A stretch of 38,395 nt of DNA from Lachnospiraceae bacterium (GTDB lineage Bacteria > Bacillota > Clostridia > Lachnospirales > Lachnospiraceae). Positions 1 through 9,621 of this stretch are shown here, piece by piece. Position 1 is the first letter of the stretch; the number at the start of each line of letters is the position of its first letter. The notes beneath the pieces are model-generated. The model was not told the origin of the DNA. It saw nothing but the letters and a program-made list of their open reading frames with translations, and did no database searches. The DNA lies in the NCBI GenBank assembly GCA_028692395.1, contig JAQUXP010000035.1, positions 1 to 38,395 on the forward strand. The letters are read 5' to 3'. The translations under genes and the position numbers were made by a program.

Positions 1-2556
1 TTTTATGAAATGTTTTTTGAGGATGCGAAGGAGGTTTCGGAGGTTCTGGATCTGACCCTTACCGGAAAGGACTGTGGTCTGGAAGAGCGGGCACCTATGT
101 GTGGAATTCCCTATCATGCAGCTGAGGTATATATCAGCAAGCTGATTGAAAAAGGTTACAAGGTTGCCATCTGTGAACAGGTGGAGGATCCAAAGCTGGC
201 TAAGGGAATTGTGAAGAGGGAGGTTATCCGTGTGGTGACACCGGGTACTACCATGAACACCCAGGGACTGGACGATGAGAAAAACAATTATATTATGAGC
301 ATTGTTGCCATCGACGGGCACTTTGGTGTTTCTATAGCGGATATTTCTACCGGTGAATGCATGGTCACGGAGTGTGAGAAGGAGCAGAAGCTCCTGGATG
401 AGATTAACAAGTTTTCTCCTGCTGAGATTATCTGTAATCAGTCTTTTCTGGTAAGCGGAATTGATGTGGAGGACCTGCGCAATCGTCTTTCCATCGCAGT
501 ATCTGCATTGGATGACTGGTATTTTGATGATGCAAAATGCACACAGGTGCTGAAGGATCACTTTCACACGCTGTCACTGGACGGACTTGGGATCGCAGAT
601 TACAACTGCGGAACAATCGCAGCAGGTGCTTTGTTTCAGTATCTCTATGAAACACAGAAGTCCTCTATGCTGCATATGACCACCATTACTCCTTACATTA
701 CAGACCGTTTTCTACTGATTGACAGCTCCAGCCGAAGAAATCTGGAACTGGTAGAAACCATGCGAGAGAAACAAAAGCGGGGCTCTCTGCTCTGGGTTCT
801 TGATAAGACAAGAACTGCCATGGGAGCACGTATGCTTCGCTTTTTCGTGGAGCAGCCTCTGGTGGATCCGGAGCAGATTAATGCAAGACTGACAGCAGTG
901 GAAGAGCTGAATAAACAGGCCATGATCCGGGATGAGATCCGGGAGTACCTTCGTCCGGTCTACGATATGGAGCGTCTGATCAGCCGCATCAGTTATCAGT
1001 CTGCGAATCCCAGAGATCTGATTGCCTTTAAGTCTTCCCTGGAGATGCTGCCCTTTATCAAACAGCTTCTTCATTCCTTTGAGGGGGGTCTGCTGGAAGA
1101 ACTGCAGCAGGAGCTTGACCCTCTGGAGGATCTGTACCAGCTTTTGAATTGCTCCATCGTGGATGAGCCTCCGCTTGCCATGAAGGAAGGCGGTATCATC
1201 AAAGAAGGCTTTGACGAATCCATCGACCATTTCCGCAATGCCAAGCATGAGGGGAAGAAGTGGCTGGGAGAACTGGAAGCGAAAGAACGAGATAAAACAG
1301 GAATTCGCAGCATGAAGATCAAATACAACAAAGTATTTGGATATTATCTGGAAGTCACGAATTCCTTCAAAGATATGGTACCGGATTATTTTACCAGAAA
1401 GCAGACCCTGACGAATGCGGAACGCTATATTACACCGGAGTTGAAGGAACTGGAAGACACCATCCTTGGTGCGGAGGATAAGCTGTATGCACTGGAATAT
1501 GATAAATTCTGTACCATACGAGATACGGTAGCCGGGGAGGTTCTTCGGATTCAGCAAACAGCGAGAGCAATTGCAAAGCTTGATGTGATGGCTTCACTTT
1601 CTGTCGTTGCCCAGCATAATAACTATGTGCGCCCCAAGTTGAATACCAAAGGTGTGATATCCATCAAAGACGGACGACATCCGGTGGTGGAGAAGATGAT
1701 ACCCAATGATATGTTTATCGCAAATGATACAAAACTTGACAGCCATGATAACCGTATTTCTGTCATTACCGGCCCCAATATGGCAGGTAAATCCACCTAC
1801 ATGCGCCAGAGTGCGCTAATTGTACTGATGGCCCACATTGGCTCCTTTGTTCCGGCATCAAAAGCGGATATCTGTATTACAGACCGGATTTTTACCAGGG
1901 TGGGTGCTTCCGATGATCTTGCCAGCGGACAAAGTACCTTTATGGTGGAGATGACAGAGGTTGCCAATATCTTGAGAAATGCCACTGCAAACAGTCTGCT
2001 GATTCTGGATGAAATCGGCAGGGGAACCAGCACCTTTGACGGACTTTCGATTGCCTGGTCGGTAATTGAGCATATCGCTGATAAAAAACTGTTGGGTGCA
2101 AAAACACTTTTTGCCACACATTACCATGAACTGACGGAGCTGGAGGGAAAAATCTCCGGTGTGCACAATTACTGCATCGCTGTCCAGGAAAAGGGAGACG
2201 ACATTGTCTTTCTGCGCAAGATTATCACAGGGGGTGCGGATAAGAGCTACGGCATTCAGGTGGCAAGACTTGCAGGGGTTCCGGAAAATGTCCTCGCACG
2301 GGCAAAAGAACTGGTGGAACAGTTGTCCAATGCAGATATAACTGCTGCGGTAAAGGATCTTACCGGACAGAAGAAGCCAAAAGTCAAGGTTCCTCCTCTG
2401 GATGAGGTGGATATGAAGCAGATGGCATTGTTTGACACTCTTCAGGATGATGACATCATCCATGAAATACAGGAACTGGATATCTCGAATCTGACACCGA
2501 TGGATGCACTGAACATGCTCTATCGGCTGCAGAACAAGATTAAGAATCGGTGGTGA
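1..2556 (+). CDS. mutS: DNA mismatch repair protein MutS (5' end outside the window)
   Basis: MutS recognises base mismatches and small loops in new DNA and recruits MutL. The reading frame is open from base 1 (Phe-Tyr-Glu before the first Met), matching the family's FYEMFFEDA mismatch-recognition segment, so only roughly the first 30 codons are missing. The visible part runs through domain I (Phe-x-Glu region, CGIPYHA), the connector, the lever and clamp regions, and the C-terminal ABC-type ATPase. Walker A GPNMAGKST lies near nt 1770-1800, followed by the signature region DDLASGQSTF, Walker B LLILDEIGRGTSTFDG near nt 2000-2040 and the H-loop FATHYHEL. A C-terminal MutL-contact helix-turn-helix tail is present. 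mutL starts 5 nt after the stop. The size fits a full-length family member of about 870-880 residues. Very secure. Confidence 0.98.
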   Translation, partial: FYEMFFEDAKEVSEVLDLTLTGKDCGLEERAPMCGIPYHAAEVYISKLIEKGYKVAICEQVEDPKLAKGIVKREVIRVVTPGTTMNTQGLDDEKNNYIMSIVAIDGHFGVSIADISTGECMVTECEKEQKLLDEINKFSPAEIICNQSFLVSGIDVEDLRNRLSIAVSALDDWYFDDAKCTQVLKDHFHTLSLDGLGIADYNCGTIAAGALFQYLYETQKSSMLHMTTITPYITDRFLLIDSSSRRNLELVETMREKQKRGSLLWVLDKTRTAMGARMLRFFVEQPLVDPEQINARLTAVEELNKQAMIRDEIREYLRPVYDMERLISRISYQSANPRDLIAFKSSLEMLPFIKQLLHSFEGGLLEELQQELDPLEDLYQLLNCSIVDEPPLAMKEGGIIKEGFDESIDHFRNAKHEGKKWLGELEAKERDKTGIRSMKIKYNKVFGYYLEVTNSFKDMVPDYFTRKQTLTNAERYITPELKELEDTILGAEDKLYALEYDKFCTIRDTVAGEVLRIQQTARAIAKLDVMASLSVVAQHNNYVRPKLNTKGVISIKDGRHPVVEKMIPNDMFIANDTKLDSHDNRISVITGPNMAGKSTYMRQSALIVLMAHIGSFVPASKADICITDRIFTRVGASDDLASGQSTFMVEMTEVANILRNATANSLLILDEIGRGTSTFDGLSIAWSVIEHIADKKLLGAKTLFATHYHELTELEGKISGVHNYCIAVQEKGDDIVFLRKIITGGADKSYGIQVARLAGVPENVLARAKELVEQLSNADITAAVKDLTGQKKPKVKVPPLDEVDMKQMALFDTLQDDDIIHEIQELDISNLTPMDALNMLYRLQNKIKNRW

Positions 2557-2561
2557 AAGCT

Positions 2562-4484
2562 ATGAACAGGATTGCATTGCTGGATAAAAGTACAATTGAT
2601 AAAATCGCAGCTGGAGAGGTTGTTGACCGTCCGGCATCCATCGTAAAGGAACTGGTAGAAAATGCGGTAGATGCGGGGGCAACCGCTGTTACTGTGGAGA
2701 TTAAAGAGGGTGGAATCTCCTTTATTCGCATCACGGACAATGGATCAGGTATTCCCGGAGATCAGATAAAGATTGCATTTTTACGTCACGCCACCAGCAA
2801 GATACGCTCGGTAGAGGATCTTCAGCAGGTGGCTTCTCTGGGCTTTCGAGGTGAGGCATTATCCAGTATTGCTGCGGTGGCACAGGTGGAACTGATTACC
2901 AAGGCTGCGGAAGCCCTCACCGGTATTCGCTATGTCATCGAGGGCGGAGAAGAAAAGCTGCTGGAGGAGATCGGTGCGCCAAATGGTACCACTTTTCTGA
3001 TCCGCAATCTCTTTTTCAACACCCCTGCAAGAGCAAAATTTTTAAAAAGTGCCCAGGCCGAGGGCAATGCCATCTCCGCTCTGGTAGAACAGATGGCACT
3101 GTCCAATCCGGAGATATCTTTTAAATATATGATAAACGGACAGGTAAAATTACACACCACAGGGAATCCCAACATCAAAGAGCTGGTATACCATATCTAT
3201 GGCAGGGAGCTTACCAGGGAGCTTTTAGAGCTTCACTATCAGGATGAACGTATGTCCGTGGAGGGCTTTATTGCAAAACCTTCGGTGGCAAGAGGAAACC
3301 GTAATTTTGAAAATTATTATGTGAATGGACGTTATGTAAAAAGCAAGCTGATTGCGAAGGCAGTAGAAGACGGTTATCATGGATTTTTGATGCAGCACAA
3401 GTATCCATTTACACTGCTTTATATGACGCTGGACGGAAAACAGGTGGATGTAAATGTTCATCCCTCCAAGATGGAGCTTAGATTTTCTTCTCAGGATGAA
3501 ATTTATCATGCACTGGTTTCGACAATTCGGGAAACTCTGGCGCAGAAAGAGCGGATTCCGGAAGTACATCTTTCTGCTGAAAGGAAAGAAGCGGCAAAGC
3601 AGCCGGAAGAAAAGCTTCCTGTCCCGGAACCCTTCGAAGTGAAACGAAGAAGCTCCATGCCAATTTATCCGGAGGGCTATAAAGCACAGTCAAAACCCTT
3701 TATTCCAGAGCGTGAGATCGCACAGCAGACTAAGATTCTGGCGATGGCAAAGCAGCTGACCACAGAGATACGGGAAACAGGGGCATATCAGGAGACAAAG
3801 GCAGATCCTCTCCTGCCGGAAGTAAAAAAAGATCTGGAAATCAAGCCTCAGATCAAGGCTGTACAGCAGATGGAACTCTTTGATGATAAGGTATTATCAA
3901 AGAAAGCAAGAATTTCTTATAAAATTATCGGACAGCTCTTTGATACCTACTGGCTGATGCAGTATGAAGAGAATCTCTATATCATCGATCAGCATGCAGC
4001 CCACGAAAAAGTATTATATGAGCGGATGATGGCCGGATATCAGCAAAAAACCATACATGCACAGATGGTCTCTCCGCCGGTGGTGGTAACACTGACCCTG
4101 CCAGAGAGTGAGCTGTTGGAAAAATATGTTGATGTTTTTGCCCGGTTTGGCTTTGAGATCGAGAATTTTGGTGGAAGAGAATTTCAGATTACTGCTGTAC
4201 CGGATAACCTCTATGGAATTGCAACAGATGAGATATTCCGTGAGATTCTGGATCATCTGGAGGACACCGGATCCCGTACCCTGGATGCCATCGGAGAAAA
4301 GATTGCATCTATGTCCTGCAAGGCAGCGGTAAAGGGAAATCACAGGCTGTCTCTTGCCGAGGTGGAGGCGCTGTTTGACGAGCTTTTGACACTGGAGAAC
4401 CCCTATAACTGCCCTCACGGCAGACCAACGATTATCTCTATGTCAAAGTACGAGCTGGAGAAAAAATTTAAACGGATTGTATAG
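2562..4484 (+). CDS. mutL: DNA mismatch repair endonuclease MutL
   Basis: MutL couples mismatch recognition by MutS to strand incision. The N-terminal GHKL ATPase is complete: E30 and N34 in ELVENAVDAGA, DNGSGIP at 59-65, HATSKI at 76-81 and GFRGEALSS at 94-102. The C-terminal half has the endonuclease metal site D476-QHAAHE with a later Glu, plus CKAAVKG and CPHGRP. This marks the nicking type found in organisms without MutH. Residues 435-440 (QQMELF) look like a beta-clamp binding motif in the linker. I chose ATG 2562 because it follows a GGTGG stretch at normal spacing and matches the usual N-terminus MNRIALLD; a GTG at 2550 would add four residues overlapping mutS. Length is 640 residues, normal for the family. 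The miaA binding site overlaps its stop codon. Confidence 0.97.
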   Translation: MNRIALLDKSTIDKIAAGEVVDRPASIVKELVENAVDAGATAVTVEIKEGGISFIRITDNGSGIPGDQIKIAFLRHATSKIRSVEDLQQVASLGFRGEALSSIAAVAQVELITKAAEALTGIRYVIEGGEEKLLEEIGAPNGTTFLIRNLFFNTPARAKFLKSAQAEGNAISALVEQMALSNPEISFKYMINGQVKLHTTGNPNIKELVYHIYGRELTRELLELHYQDERMSVEGFIAKPSVARGNRNFENYYVNGRYVKSKLIAKAVEDGYHGFLMQHKYPFTLLYMTLDGKQVDVNVHPSKMELRFSSQDEIYHALVSTIRETLAQKERIPEVHLSAERKEAAKQPEEKLPVPEPFEVKRRSSMPIYPEGYKAQSKPFIPEREIAQQTKILAMAKQLTTEIRETGAYQETKADPLLPEVKKDLEIKPQIKAVQQMELFDDKVLSKKARISYKIIGQLFDTYWLMQYEENLYIIDQHAAHEKVLYERMMAGYQQKTIHAQMVSPPVVVTLTLPESELLEKYVDVFARFGFEIENFGGREFQITAVPDNLYGIATDEIFREILDHLEDTGSRTLDAIGEKIASMSCKAAVKGNHRLSLAEVEALFDELLTLENPYNCPHGRPTIISMSKYELEKKFKRIV

Positions 4485-4493
4485 GTGATTATT

Positions 4494-5450
4494 TTGAAAA
4501 AACCATTACTGATTCTTACCGGACCCACTGCCGTGGGAAAGACAAGCCTTTCTATCCGGCTTGCAAAAAAGATAAACGGGGCCATCATCTCCGCAGATTC
4601 CATGCAGATATACCGTTATATGGATATCGGTTCTGCAAAGATCAGACCCTCTGAGATGGATGGCGTGCCTCATTATCTGGTGGACGTGCTGGATCCTTCC
4701 GAGGAATTCAACGTCTTTCGCTTTCAAAAGATGGCGAAGGAGGCCATGGAGGAGATCTACCGTGCCGGTCAGATCCCTATCCTGGTGGGTGGCACCGGAT
4801 TTTATATTCAGGCACTTTTAAAGGATGTTGCTTTTGATGAAGATACAGGAGAATCCAGGTATCGAAAAGAACTGGAAGCTCTGGCAGAAGAAAGAGGGTC
4901 TGGTTTTCTCCATGAGATGCTGCAAACGGTGGATCCTTCCTCCGCAGCTGCCATTCATCCCAATAACATCAAAAGAGTGATTCGTGCTCTGGAGTACTAT
5001 CAGGAAACAGGATCCCGGATTTCAGAGCATAACCATACACAAAAAGAAAAGCCTTCCCCCTACTGTTATGCTTACTTTGTGCTAAATGATGAGCGGGCCC
5101 TTCTCTATGAACGGATCAACCAGCGGGTGGATCAGATGATGGAACAGGGTCTGCTTATGGAGGTTACACAGCTAAAGAACATGGGATATCATAAAGGCCT
5201 GGTATCCATGCAGGGGCTTGGCTATAAAGAAATCCTGTCTTATCTGGACGGAGCATACACGCTGGTGGAAGCAGTGGAAGTGATTAAGCGGGACACCAGA
5301 CATTTTGCCAAGCGCCAGCTGACCTGGTTTCGCAGGGAACCGGATGTGATCTGGGTGGACAAGCCCTTCTTCAACTATCAGGAGGACCAGATTCTGGATT
5401 ATATTCTGCAAAGATGGGAAGAACGACGAAAAGAGGATAAAGATGAATAA
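4494..5450 (+). CDS. miaA: tRNA dimethylallyltransferase MiaA (TTG start)
   Basis: MiaA transfers a dimethylallyl group to N6 of A37 in tRNAs reading codons that begin with U, the first step toward ms2i6A. The P-loop GPTAVGKTS is at residues 10-18. It is followed by SADSMQIYRYMDIGSAK, GVPHYLVDVLDP, LVGGTGFYIQALL and the C-terminal LGYKEI, DTRHFAKRQLTWFRR region, the standard order for MiaA. The start is probably TTG 4494: AGGTG at 4483-4487, inside the mutL stop region, lies 6 nt before it. The upstream in-frame GTG at 4485 has no binding site. Length is 318 residues. The 3' end overlaps the next gene by 8 nt. The mutS-mutL-miaA order suggests one transcript and translational coupling. Confidence 0.95.
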   Translation: MKKPLLILTGPTAVGKTSLSIRLAKKINGAIISADSMQIYRYMDIGSAKIRPSEMDGVPHYLVDVLDPSEEFNVFRFQKMAKEAMEEIYRAGQIPILVGGTGFYIQALLKDVAFDEDTGESRYRKELEALAEERGSGFLHEMLQTVDPSSAAAIHPNNIKRVIRALEYYQETGSRISEHNHTQKEKPSPYCYAYFVLNDERALLYERINQRVDQMMEQGLLMEVTQLKNMGYHKGLVSMQGLGYKEILSYLDGAYTLVEAVEVIKRDTRHFAKRQLTWFRREPDVIWVDKPFFNYQEDQILDYILQRWEERRKEDKDE

Positions 5451-6732
5451 ATCAGAAACAAAAAATATTTATCAGGAGCTTGGTATCTGCGAAAAGGTAT
5501 ACCAATATGGACAGCAGGTAGAACAGACCCTGAAGGAACGCTTTGCGTCTATTGATGCCATTGCTGAATATAATCAGCTGAAGGTCGTCCACGCCATGCA
5601 GAAGCATAAGGTCAGTGAGGCATGTATGTATGCATCCAGCGGATATGGCTATAATGATCTGGGACGTGATACACTGGAAGAGGTATATGCCACTGCCTTT
5701 GGTGCAGAAGCAGCACTGGTGCGTCCCCAGATCGCCTGTGGAACCCATGCACTGGGTGTGGCACTCTCAGGTAATCTAAGACCTGGTGATGAGCTGCTCT
5801 CACCTGTGGGAAAACCTTATGACACACTGGAGGAGGTAATAGGAATCCGTCCATCCAGAGGCTCTCTTGCCGAATATGGCATTACCTACCGCCAGGTGGA
5901 TCTTCTGGAAGACGGAAGCTTTGATTACGAAAATATAAAAAAAGCAATAAACTCCAGGACGAAGCTGGTTACCATACAAAGATCCAAGGGATATCAGACC
6001 CGCCCGACTTTATCCGTAAGCCAGATCGGGGAACTGATTGCTTTTGTCAAATCCGTGAAACCGGATGTAATCTGTATGGTGGATAACTGCTATGGTGAAT
6101 TTGTAGAGACGATAGAGCCCTGCCAGGTGGGCGCTGATCTGATGGTTGGCTCCCTGATTAAGAATCCGGGCGGCGGTCTGGCTCCGATCGGCGGGTATAT
6201 CGCCGGCAGGGAAGAATATGTTGAAAATGCAGCCTATCGCTTGACAACACCTGGTCTTGGAAAAGAAGTGGGAGCCACACTTGGGGTCAACCAATCCTTT
6301 TATCAGGGATTTTTCCTGTCACCCACGGTGACAGCAGCGGCAGTAAAGGGAGCGGTATTTGCAGCTAATATCTATGAAAAGCTGGGCTATGCGGTAGTGC
6401 CCGATGGCAGAGAGGATCGGCATGATATTATCCAGGCAGTTACACTGGGAAGTGCCGAGGCCGTGATTGCATTCTGCCAGGGAATCCAGGCAGCAGCTCC
6501 GGTTGACAGCTATGTAGCTCCGGAACCATGGGCGATGCCAGGCTATGACAGTGATGTGATTATGGCAGCAGGAGCATTTGTTCAGGGCTCGTCTATCGAA
6601 CTGTCTGCAGATGCGCCTATCAAGCCTCCTTATGCGGTCTACTTCCAGGGTGGTCTTACCTGGCAGCATGCAAAGCTTGGAATTCTTATGAGTCTTCAGA
6701 AACTGGTTGATGCGGGGATTGTGAATTTATGA
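5443..6732 (+). CDS. PLP-dependent methionine gamma-lyase family protein (YnbB / aluminium resistance protein type)
   Basis: This fold-type I PLP enzyme belongs to the family known in Bacillus as YnbB and often labelled aluminium resistance protein or methionine gamma-lyase-like. Its reaction is not established from sequence. Visible features are the PLP phosphate and substrate region ASSGYGYNDLGRD (64-76), the Asp that contacts the pyridine nitrogen in VDNCYGEF (D214), and the presumed Schiff-base lysine K240 in GSLIKNPGGG. Length is 429 residues, usual for this family. The ATG at 5443 lies inside the end of miaA (8-nt overlap) and follows AGAGGA at good spacing. The stop overlaps the next start as ATGA. 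The position after miaA recalls Firmicutes loci where ynbB sits near hfq/miaA. The family is secure; the biochemical role is open. Confidence 0.9.
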   Translation: MNKSETKNIYQELGICEKVYQYGQQVEQTLKERFASIDAIAEYNQLKVVHAMQKHKVSEACMYASSGYGYNDLGRDTLEEVYATAFGAEAALVRPQIACGTHALGVALSGNLRPGDELLSPVGKPYDTLEEVIGIRPSRGSLAEYGITYRQVDLLEDGSFDYENIKKAINSRTKLVTIQRSKGYQTRPTLSVSQIGELIAFVKSVKPDVICMVDNCYGEFVETIEPCQVGADLMVGSLIKNPGGGLAPIGGYIAGREEYVENAAYRLTTPGLGKEVGATLGVNQSFYQGFFLSPTVTAAAVKGAVFAANIYEKLGYAVVPDGREDRHDIIQAVTLGSAEAVIAFCQGIQAAAPVDSYVAPEPWAMPGYDSDVIMAAGAFVQGSSIELSADAPIKPPYAVYFQGGLTWQHAKLGILMSLQKLVDAGIVNL

Positions 6733-7913
6733 AAAGTGTAATTGTGGTAGGCGGTGGTGCTGCCGGTCTGATTGCTGCCATTACTGCAGCAAGATCAGGT
6801 GCTTCGGTCACGGTACTGGAGGCAAACGAAAAACCGGGAAAAAAATTGCTGGCAACCGGAAATGGCAGATGTAATCTCACTAATATGGAGCAGCAGCCAA
6901 ACCGATACAGGGGACAGGACAGTGCAAAAGCATGGGATTATCTAAAACGTTTCACCGCTTTTGATACCCTGCGTTTCTTTTCGGAAATTGGAATTTACAC
7001 CAAAAACCGAAATGGCTGGATGTATCCAAACAGTGATCAGGCCCAGGCAGTGCTGGATTGTCTTTTGATGGAAGCCAGATATCAGAAAGTAAAACTGAAG
7101 CTGAAGCAGCAGATTGTGGATGTGTGTTGGGATCCAAAGGGATGGCAGGTAAAGACAGATTCCTGGACTTACACAGCGGATGCAGTAATACTGGCCTGTG
7201 GAAGTCCGGCCTCTCAGATAGAAGGGGCTTCTGATTTTGGATATCGCTTTGCCAGGAAGCAGAAGCTTCCGGTCGTATCTATGGAGCCTGCTCTGGTAGG
7301 ACTTCGTGGCATCGGAGATTATTATGCTTCCTGGGCAGGAGTTCGAATTCATGCTTCAGTAACTTTGTACCTGGAGGGTATGCCTATGAAAATGGAAGAG
7401 GGCGAGGTACAGCTGACAGATTACGGCATTTCTGGCATTCCGGTTTTCCAGATCAGCAGATATGCAGTTCGTGGGGTAAAGGAACATACACGTACCGAAG
7501 CAGTCCTTGATTTTCTTCCTGATTTTACAGAAGAGGCACTGGAACAGCATCTGAAAACCAGACAAAAACACTGTCCTTATAAATCCATGGAGGAACAGCT
7601 GGTGGGATTACTGCCATCAAAGCTGATTCCACTGGTTTCCAGGGAGGCATCAAATACGCAGGAACTGATCAGCCGCATCAAGCACCATGTAGTAACGATT
7701 AAGGGAGCTTCCTCACTGTCTCAGGCTCAGGTCTGCTCAGGGGGAATTCTCCTGAAAGCACTGGATGAGAATCTGCAGAGTATTCAGTATCCGGGGCTTT
7801 ATATGGCAGGCGAGGTACTGGATGTTGACGGCGCCTGTGGTGGCTATAATCTTCAATGGGCATGGACCAGCGGTGCGATCGCAGGCAGTGCCGCTGCAAA
7901 GGAGAAATTATGA
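6729..7913 (+). CDS. NAD(P)/FAD-dependent oxidoreductase, HI0933/BaiN-like flavoprotein
   Basis: This flavoprotein opens with the FAD dinucleotide-binding motif VGGGAAGLIAA at residues 5-15 and the Glu (LEANEKPGKK) that holds the adenosine ribose. The family hallmark GNGRCNLTN follows. The C-terminus carries PGLYMAGEVLDVDGACGGYNLQWAWTSG, split here as the GEVLDVDGACGGYN motif that closes over the flavin in HI0933-type proteins. Length is 394 residues, typical. The family includes proteins annotated BaiN or aminoacetone oxidase; the substrate cannot be told from sequence and the protein is probably cytosolic. Its start overlaps the previous stop by 4 nt and its stop overlaps the next start by 4 nt, so it is likely made coordinately with both neighbours. 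Confidence 0.88.
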   Translation: MKSVIVVGGGAAGLIAAITAARSGASVTVLEANEKPGKKLLATGNGRCNLTNMEQQPNRYRGQDSAKAWDYLKRFTAFDTLRFFSEIGIYTKNRNGWMYPNSDQAQAVLDCLLMEARYQKVKLKLKQQIVDVCWDPKGWQVKTDSWTYTADAVILACGSPASQIEGASDFGYRFARKQKLPVVSMEPALVGLRGIGDYYASWAGVRIHASVTLYLEGMPMKMEEGEVQLTDYGISGIPVFQISRYAVRGVKEHTRTEAVLDFLPDFTEEALEQHLKTRQKHCPYKSMEEQLVGLLPSKLIPLVSREASNTQELISRIKHHVVTIKGASSLSQAQVCSGGILLKALDENLQSIQYPGLYMAGEVLDVDGACGGYNLQWAWTSGAIAGSAAAKEKL

Positions 7914-9517
7914 TTCGTATATTACAGTTGAAAATTCCTGTTACCCATACCAGGGAGCAGCTGCTGGATAAGATTACAAGAGAGCTTCATATCACAAAGG
8001 AACAGATTGATTCCTGGAAGATCCATAAGCGGTCTATCGATGCAAGAAAAGAACCTGTAAAGTATGTGTACCAGATTGATGTGTGCACCAGTGAGGAAGC
8101 AGGAATTCTCAAAAAAAGTAAACATAATAATGTTATGTCAATCACCGAGAAAGCCTATGTCTACCCAACATCGGGAAAAGAAAAGCTGCAGCATCCGCCG
8201 GTAGTGATCGGAAGCGGACCTGCCGGCCTGTTCTGTGCGTATTCTCTTGCAAAGATGGGATACTGTCCGATTGTGCTGGAAAGAGGTGGGGACGCTGTCT
8301 CCCGGAGGGAAAAAGTAGATTATTTCTGGAAAACAGGTATACTGGACGAAGAGTGCAATGTACAGTTTGGAGAAGGGGGAGCAGGTACTTTCTCCGATGG
8401 AAAGCTCAATACACTGGTAAAGGATCCCTTTCAACGGGGAAGAGAGGTGCTGCGTCTGTTTGTGGAAGCAGGTGCTCCCTCAGATATTTTATATGAACAA
8501 AAGCCTCATCTTGGCACCGATGTACTGATTGATATTGTACAGAATCTCCGCAGACAGATTATCGAGATGGGAGGAAGCTTCCGCTTTTACGCCAGGGTGA
8601 CAGATTTTATTCTGGAAGAGGACAGAATCTGTGGTGTTCAGATTAACAATCAGGAAACACTGCCCTGCAGCGTGGCAGTCCTGGCCATCGGACACAGTGC
8701 CAGAGACACTTTTACGGTGCTGCACGGCAAAAAGCTGCTGATGCAGCCGAAAGCCTTTGCAATCGGGGTACGAATCGAACATCCCCAGGAGATGATTACG
8801 AAAAATCAGTACGGAAGCAGTGCTCCGGCAGTACTTCAGGCCGCTCCTTATAAAGTGACTCACCAGCTGGGGGATGGAAGAGGTGTTTATTCCTTCTGCA
8901 TGTGTCCTGGCGGTTATGTGGTGAATGCATCCTCAGAACGGGGAATGCTGGCAGTAAATGGTATGAGCTATCAGGCAAGAGACGGAAGAAATGCCAACAG
9001 TGCCATGGTTGTCACAGTGACACCGGAGGATTATAAAAGCTTTCATGAGCCGGGAACAGATGCGTTGATGGATGGAGTAGCTTTTCAGCGGTATCTGGAA
9101 CGCAGGGCCTATGAGCTTGCCAATGGAAAAGTTCCCATACAGCTTTTTGGAGATTTCAGGCAAAACTGCGTCAGCAGTACGTTTGGAGAGGTGACACCTT
9201 GTATTAAGGGTGAATTCGAATTTGCAGATCTGAGATCTGTGTTTCCAAAGAAAATCTCCGATTCTCTGGAAGAGGGAATTACTGCCTGCGGAAAGAAAAT
9301 CAAAGGCTTTGACCGCCCGGATGCCGTATTATCCGGTGTGGAATCCAGAACCTCATCGCCTCTTAAGATTATCAGAGATGCAGGGCTGGAAGCCTCTGTA
9401 AAGGGAATCTATCCCTGCGGGGAGGGTGCCGGTTATGCAGGTGGCATCACTTCGGCAGCCATGGATGGACTGCATGTTGCGGAGGCTGTGATACAAAAAT
9501 ATCATAAAATAAGATAA
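7910..9517 (+). CDS. FAD-dependent protein of the COG2509 type (uncharacterised FAD dehydrogenase)
   Basis: A 535-residue flavoprotein. After an N-terminal region of about 90 residues (predicted alpha/beta, MIRILQLKIPVTHTRE), the FAD-binding motif VIGSGPAGLFCAYSLA begins near residue 96. It is followed by the conserved segment CNVQFGEGGAGTFSDGKLNT and the C-terminal CGEGAGYAGGITSAAMDG. This architecture matches the uncharacterised FAD-dependent dehydrogenase group COG2509. I chose ATG 7910, preceded by AAGGAG at 7899-7904 and overlapping the previous stop as ATGA. An upstream in-frame Met inside the previous gene lacks a binding site. It is the last gene of the mutS transcription run: a new promoter for radC follows within about 10-40 nt. 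Two consecutive unrelated flavoproteins suggest a shared redox task, but this is only inference. Confidence 0.87.
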   Translation: MIRILQLKIPVTHTREQLLDKITRELHITKEQIDSWKIHKRSIDARKEPVKYVYQIDVCTSEEAGILKKSKHNNVMSITEKAYVYPTSGKEKLQHPPVVIGSGPAGLFCAYSLAKMGYCPIVLERGGDAVSRREKVDYFWKTGILDEECNVQFGEGGAGTFSDGKLNTLVKDPFQRGREVLRLFVEAGAPSDILYEQKPHLGTDVLIDIVQNLRRQIIEMGGSFRFYARVTDFILEEDRICGVQINNQETLPCSVAVLAIGHSARDTFTVLHGKKLLMQPKAFAIGVRIEHPQEMITKNQYGSSAPAVLQAAPYKVTHQLGDGRGVYSFCMCPGGYVVNASSERGMLAVNGMSYQARDGRNANSAMVVTVTPEDYKSFHEPGTDALMDGVAFQRYLERRAYELANGKVPIQLFGDFRQNCVSSTFGEVTPCIKGEFEFADLRSVFPKKISDSLEEGITACGKKIKGFDRPDAVLSGVESRTSSPLKIIRDAGLEASVKGIYPCGEGAGYAGGITSAAMDGLHVAEAVIQKYHKIR

Positions 9518-9527
9518 GACCTGACTC

Positions 9528-9556
9528 TATACATTATTTCTGAGTTGTGATACAAT
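9528..9556 (+). promoter_or_regulatory. Predicted sigma-A promoter for radC and the cell-shape operon
   Basis: TATACA (9528-9533), 17 nt, then TACAAT (9551-9556) preceded by TG at 9548-9549, which gives an extended -10. Transcription would start near 9563, about 60 nt upstream of the radC ATG at 9622. This rules out the longer radC frame beginning at 9562. Confidence 0.6.
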
Positions 9557-9621
9557 AAAATTTGCTCAGTTCTGATCTTCCTGTTTTTGATGCTTTGAAG
9601 AGAGCAGCAGGAGGCAGGTAT

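Noticed and set aside
712-1557. A 281-residue open frame on the minus strand inside mutS
   Set aside because: It lies wholly antisense to a clear mutS coding region, has no ribosome site, and its product shows no recognisable domain.
1858-2463. A 201-residue minus-strand frame in the mutS ATPase region
   Set aside because: It is antisense to the most conserved part of mutS; composition reflects the complement of that gene.
9562-9621. A longer RadC N-terminus from 9562
   Set aside because: That start falls at the predicted transcript start, while AGGAGG at 9609-9614 clearly serves ATG 9622.
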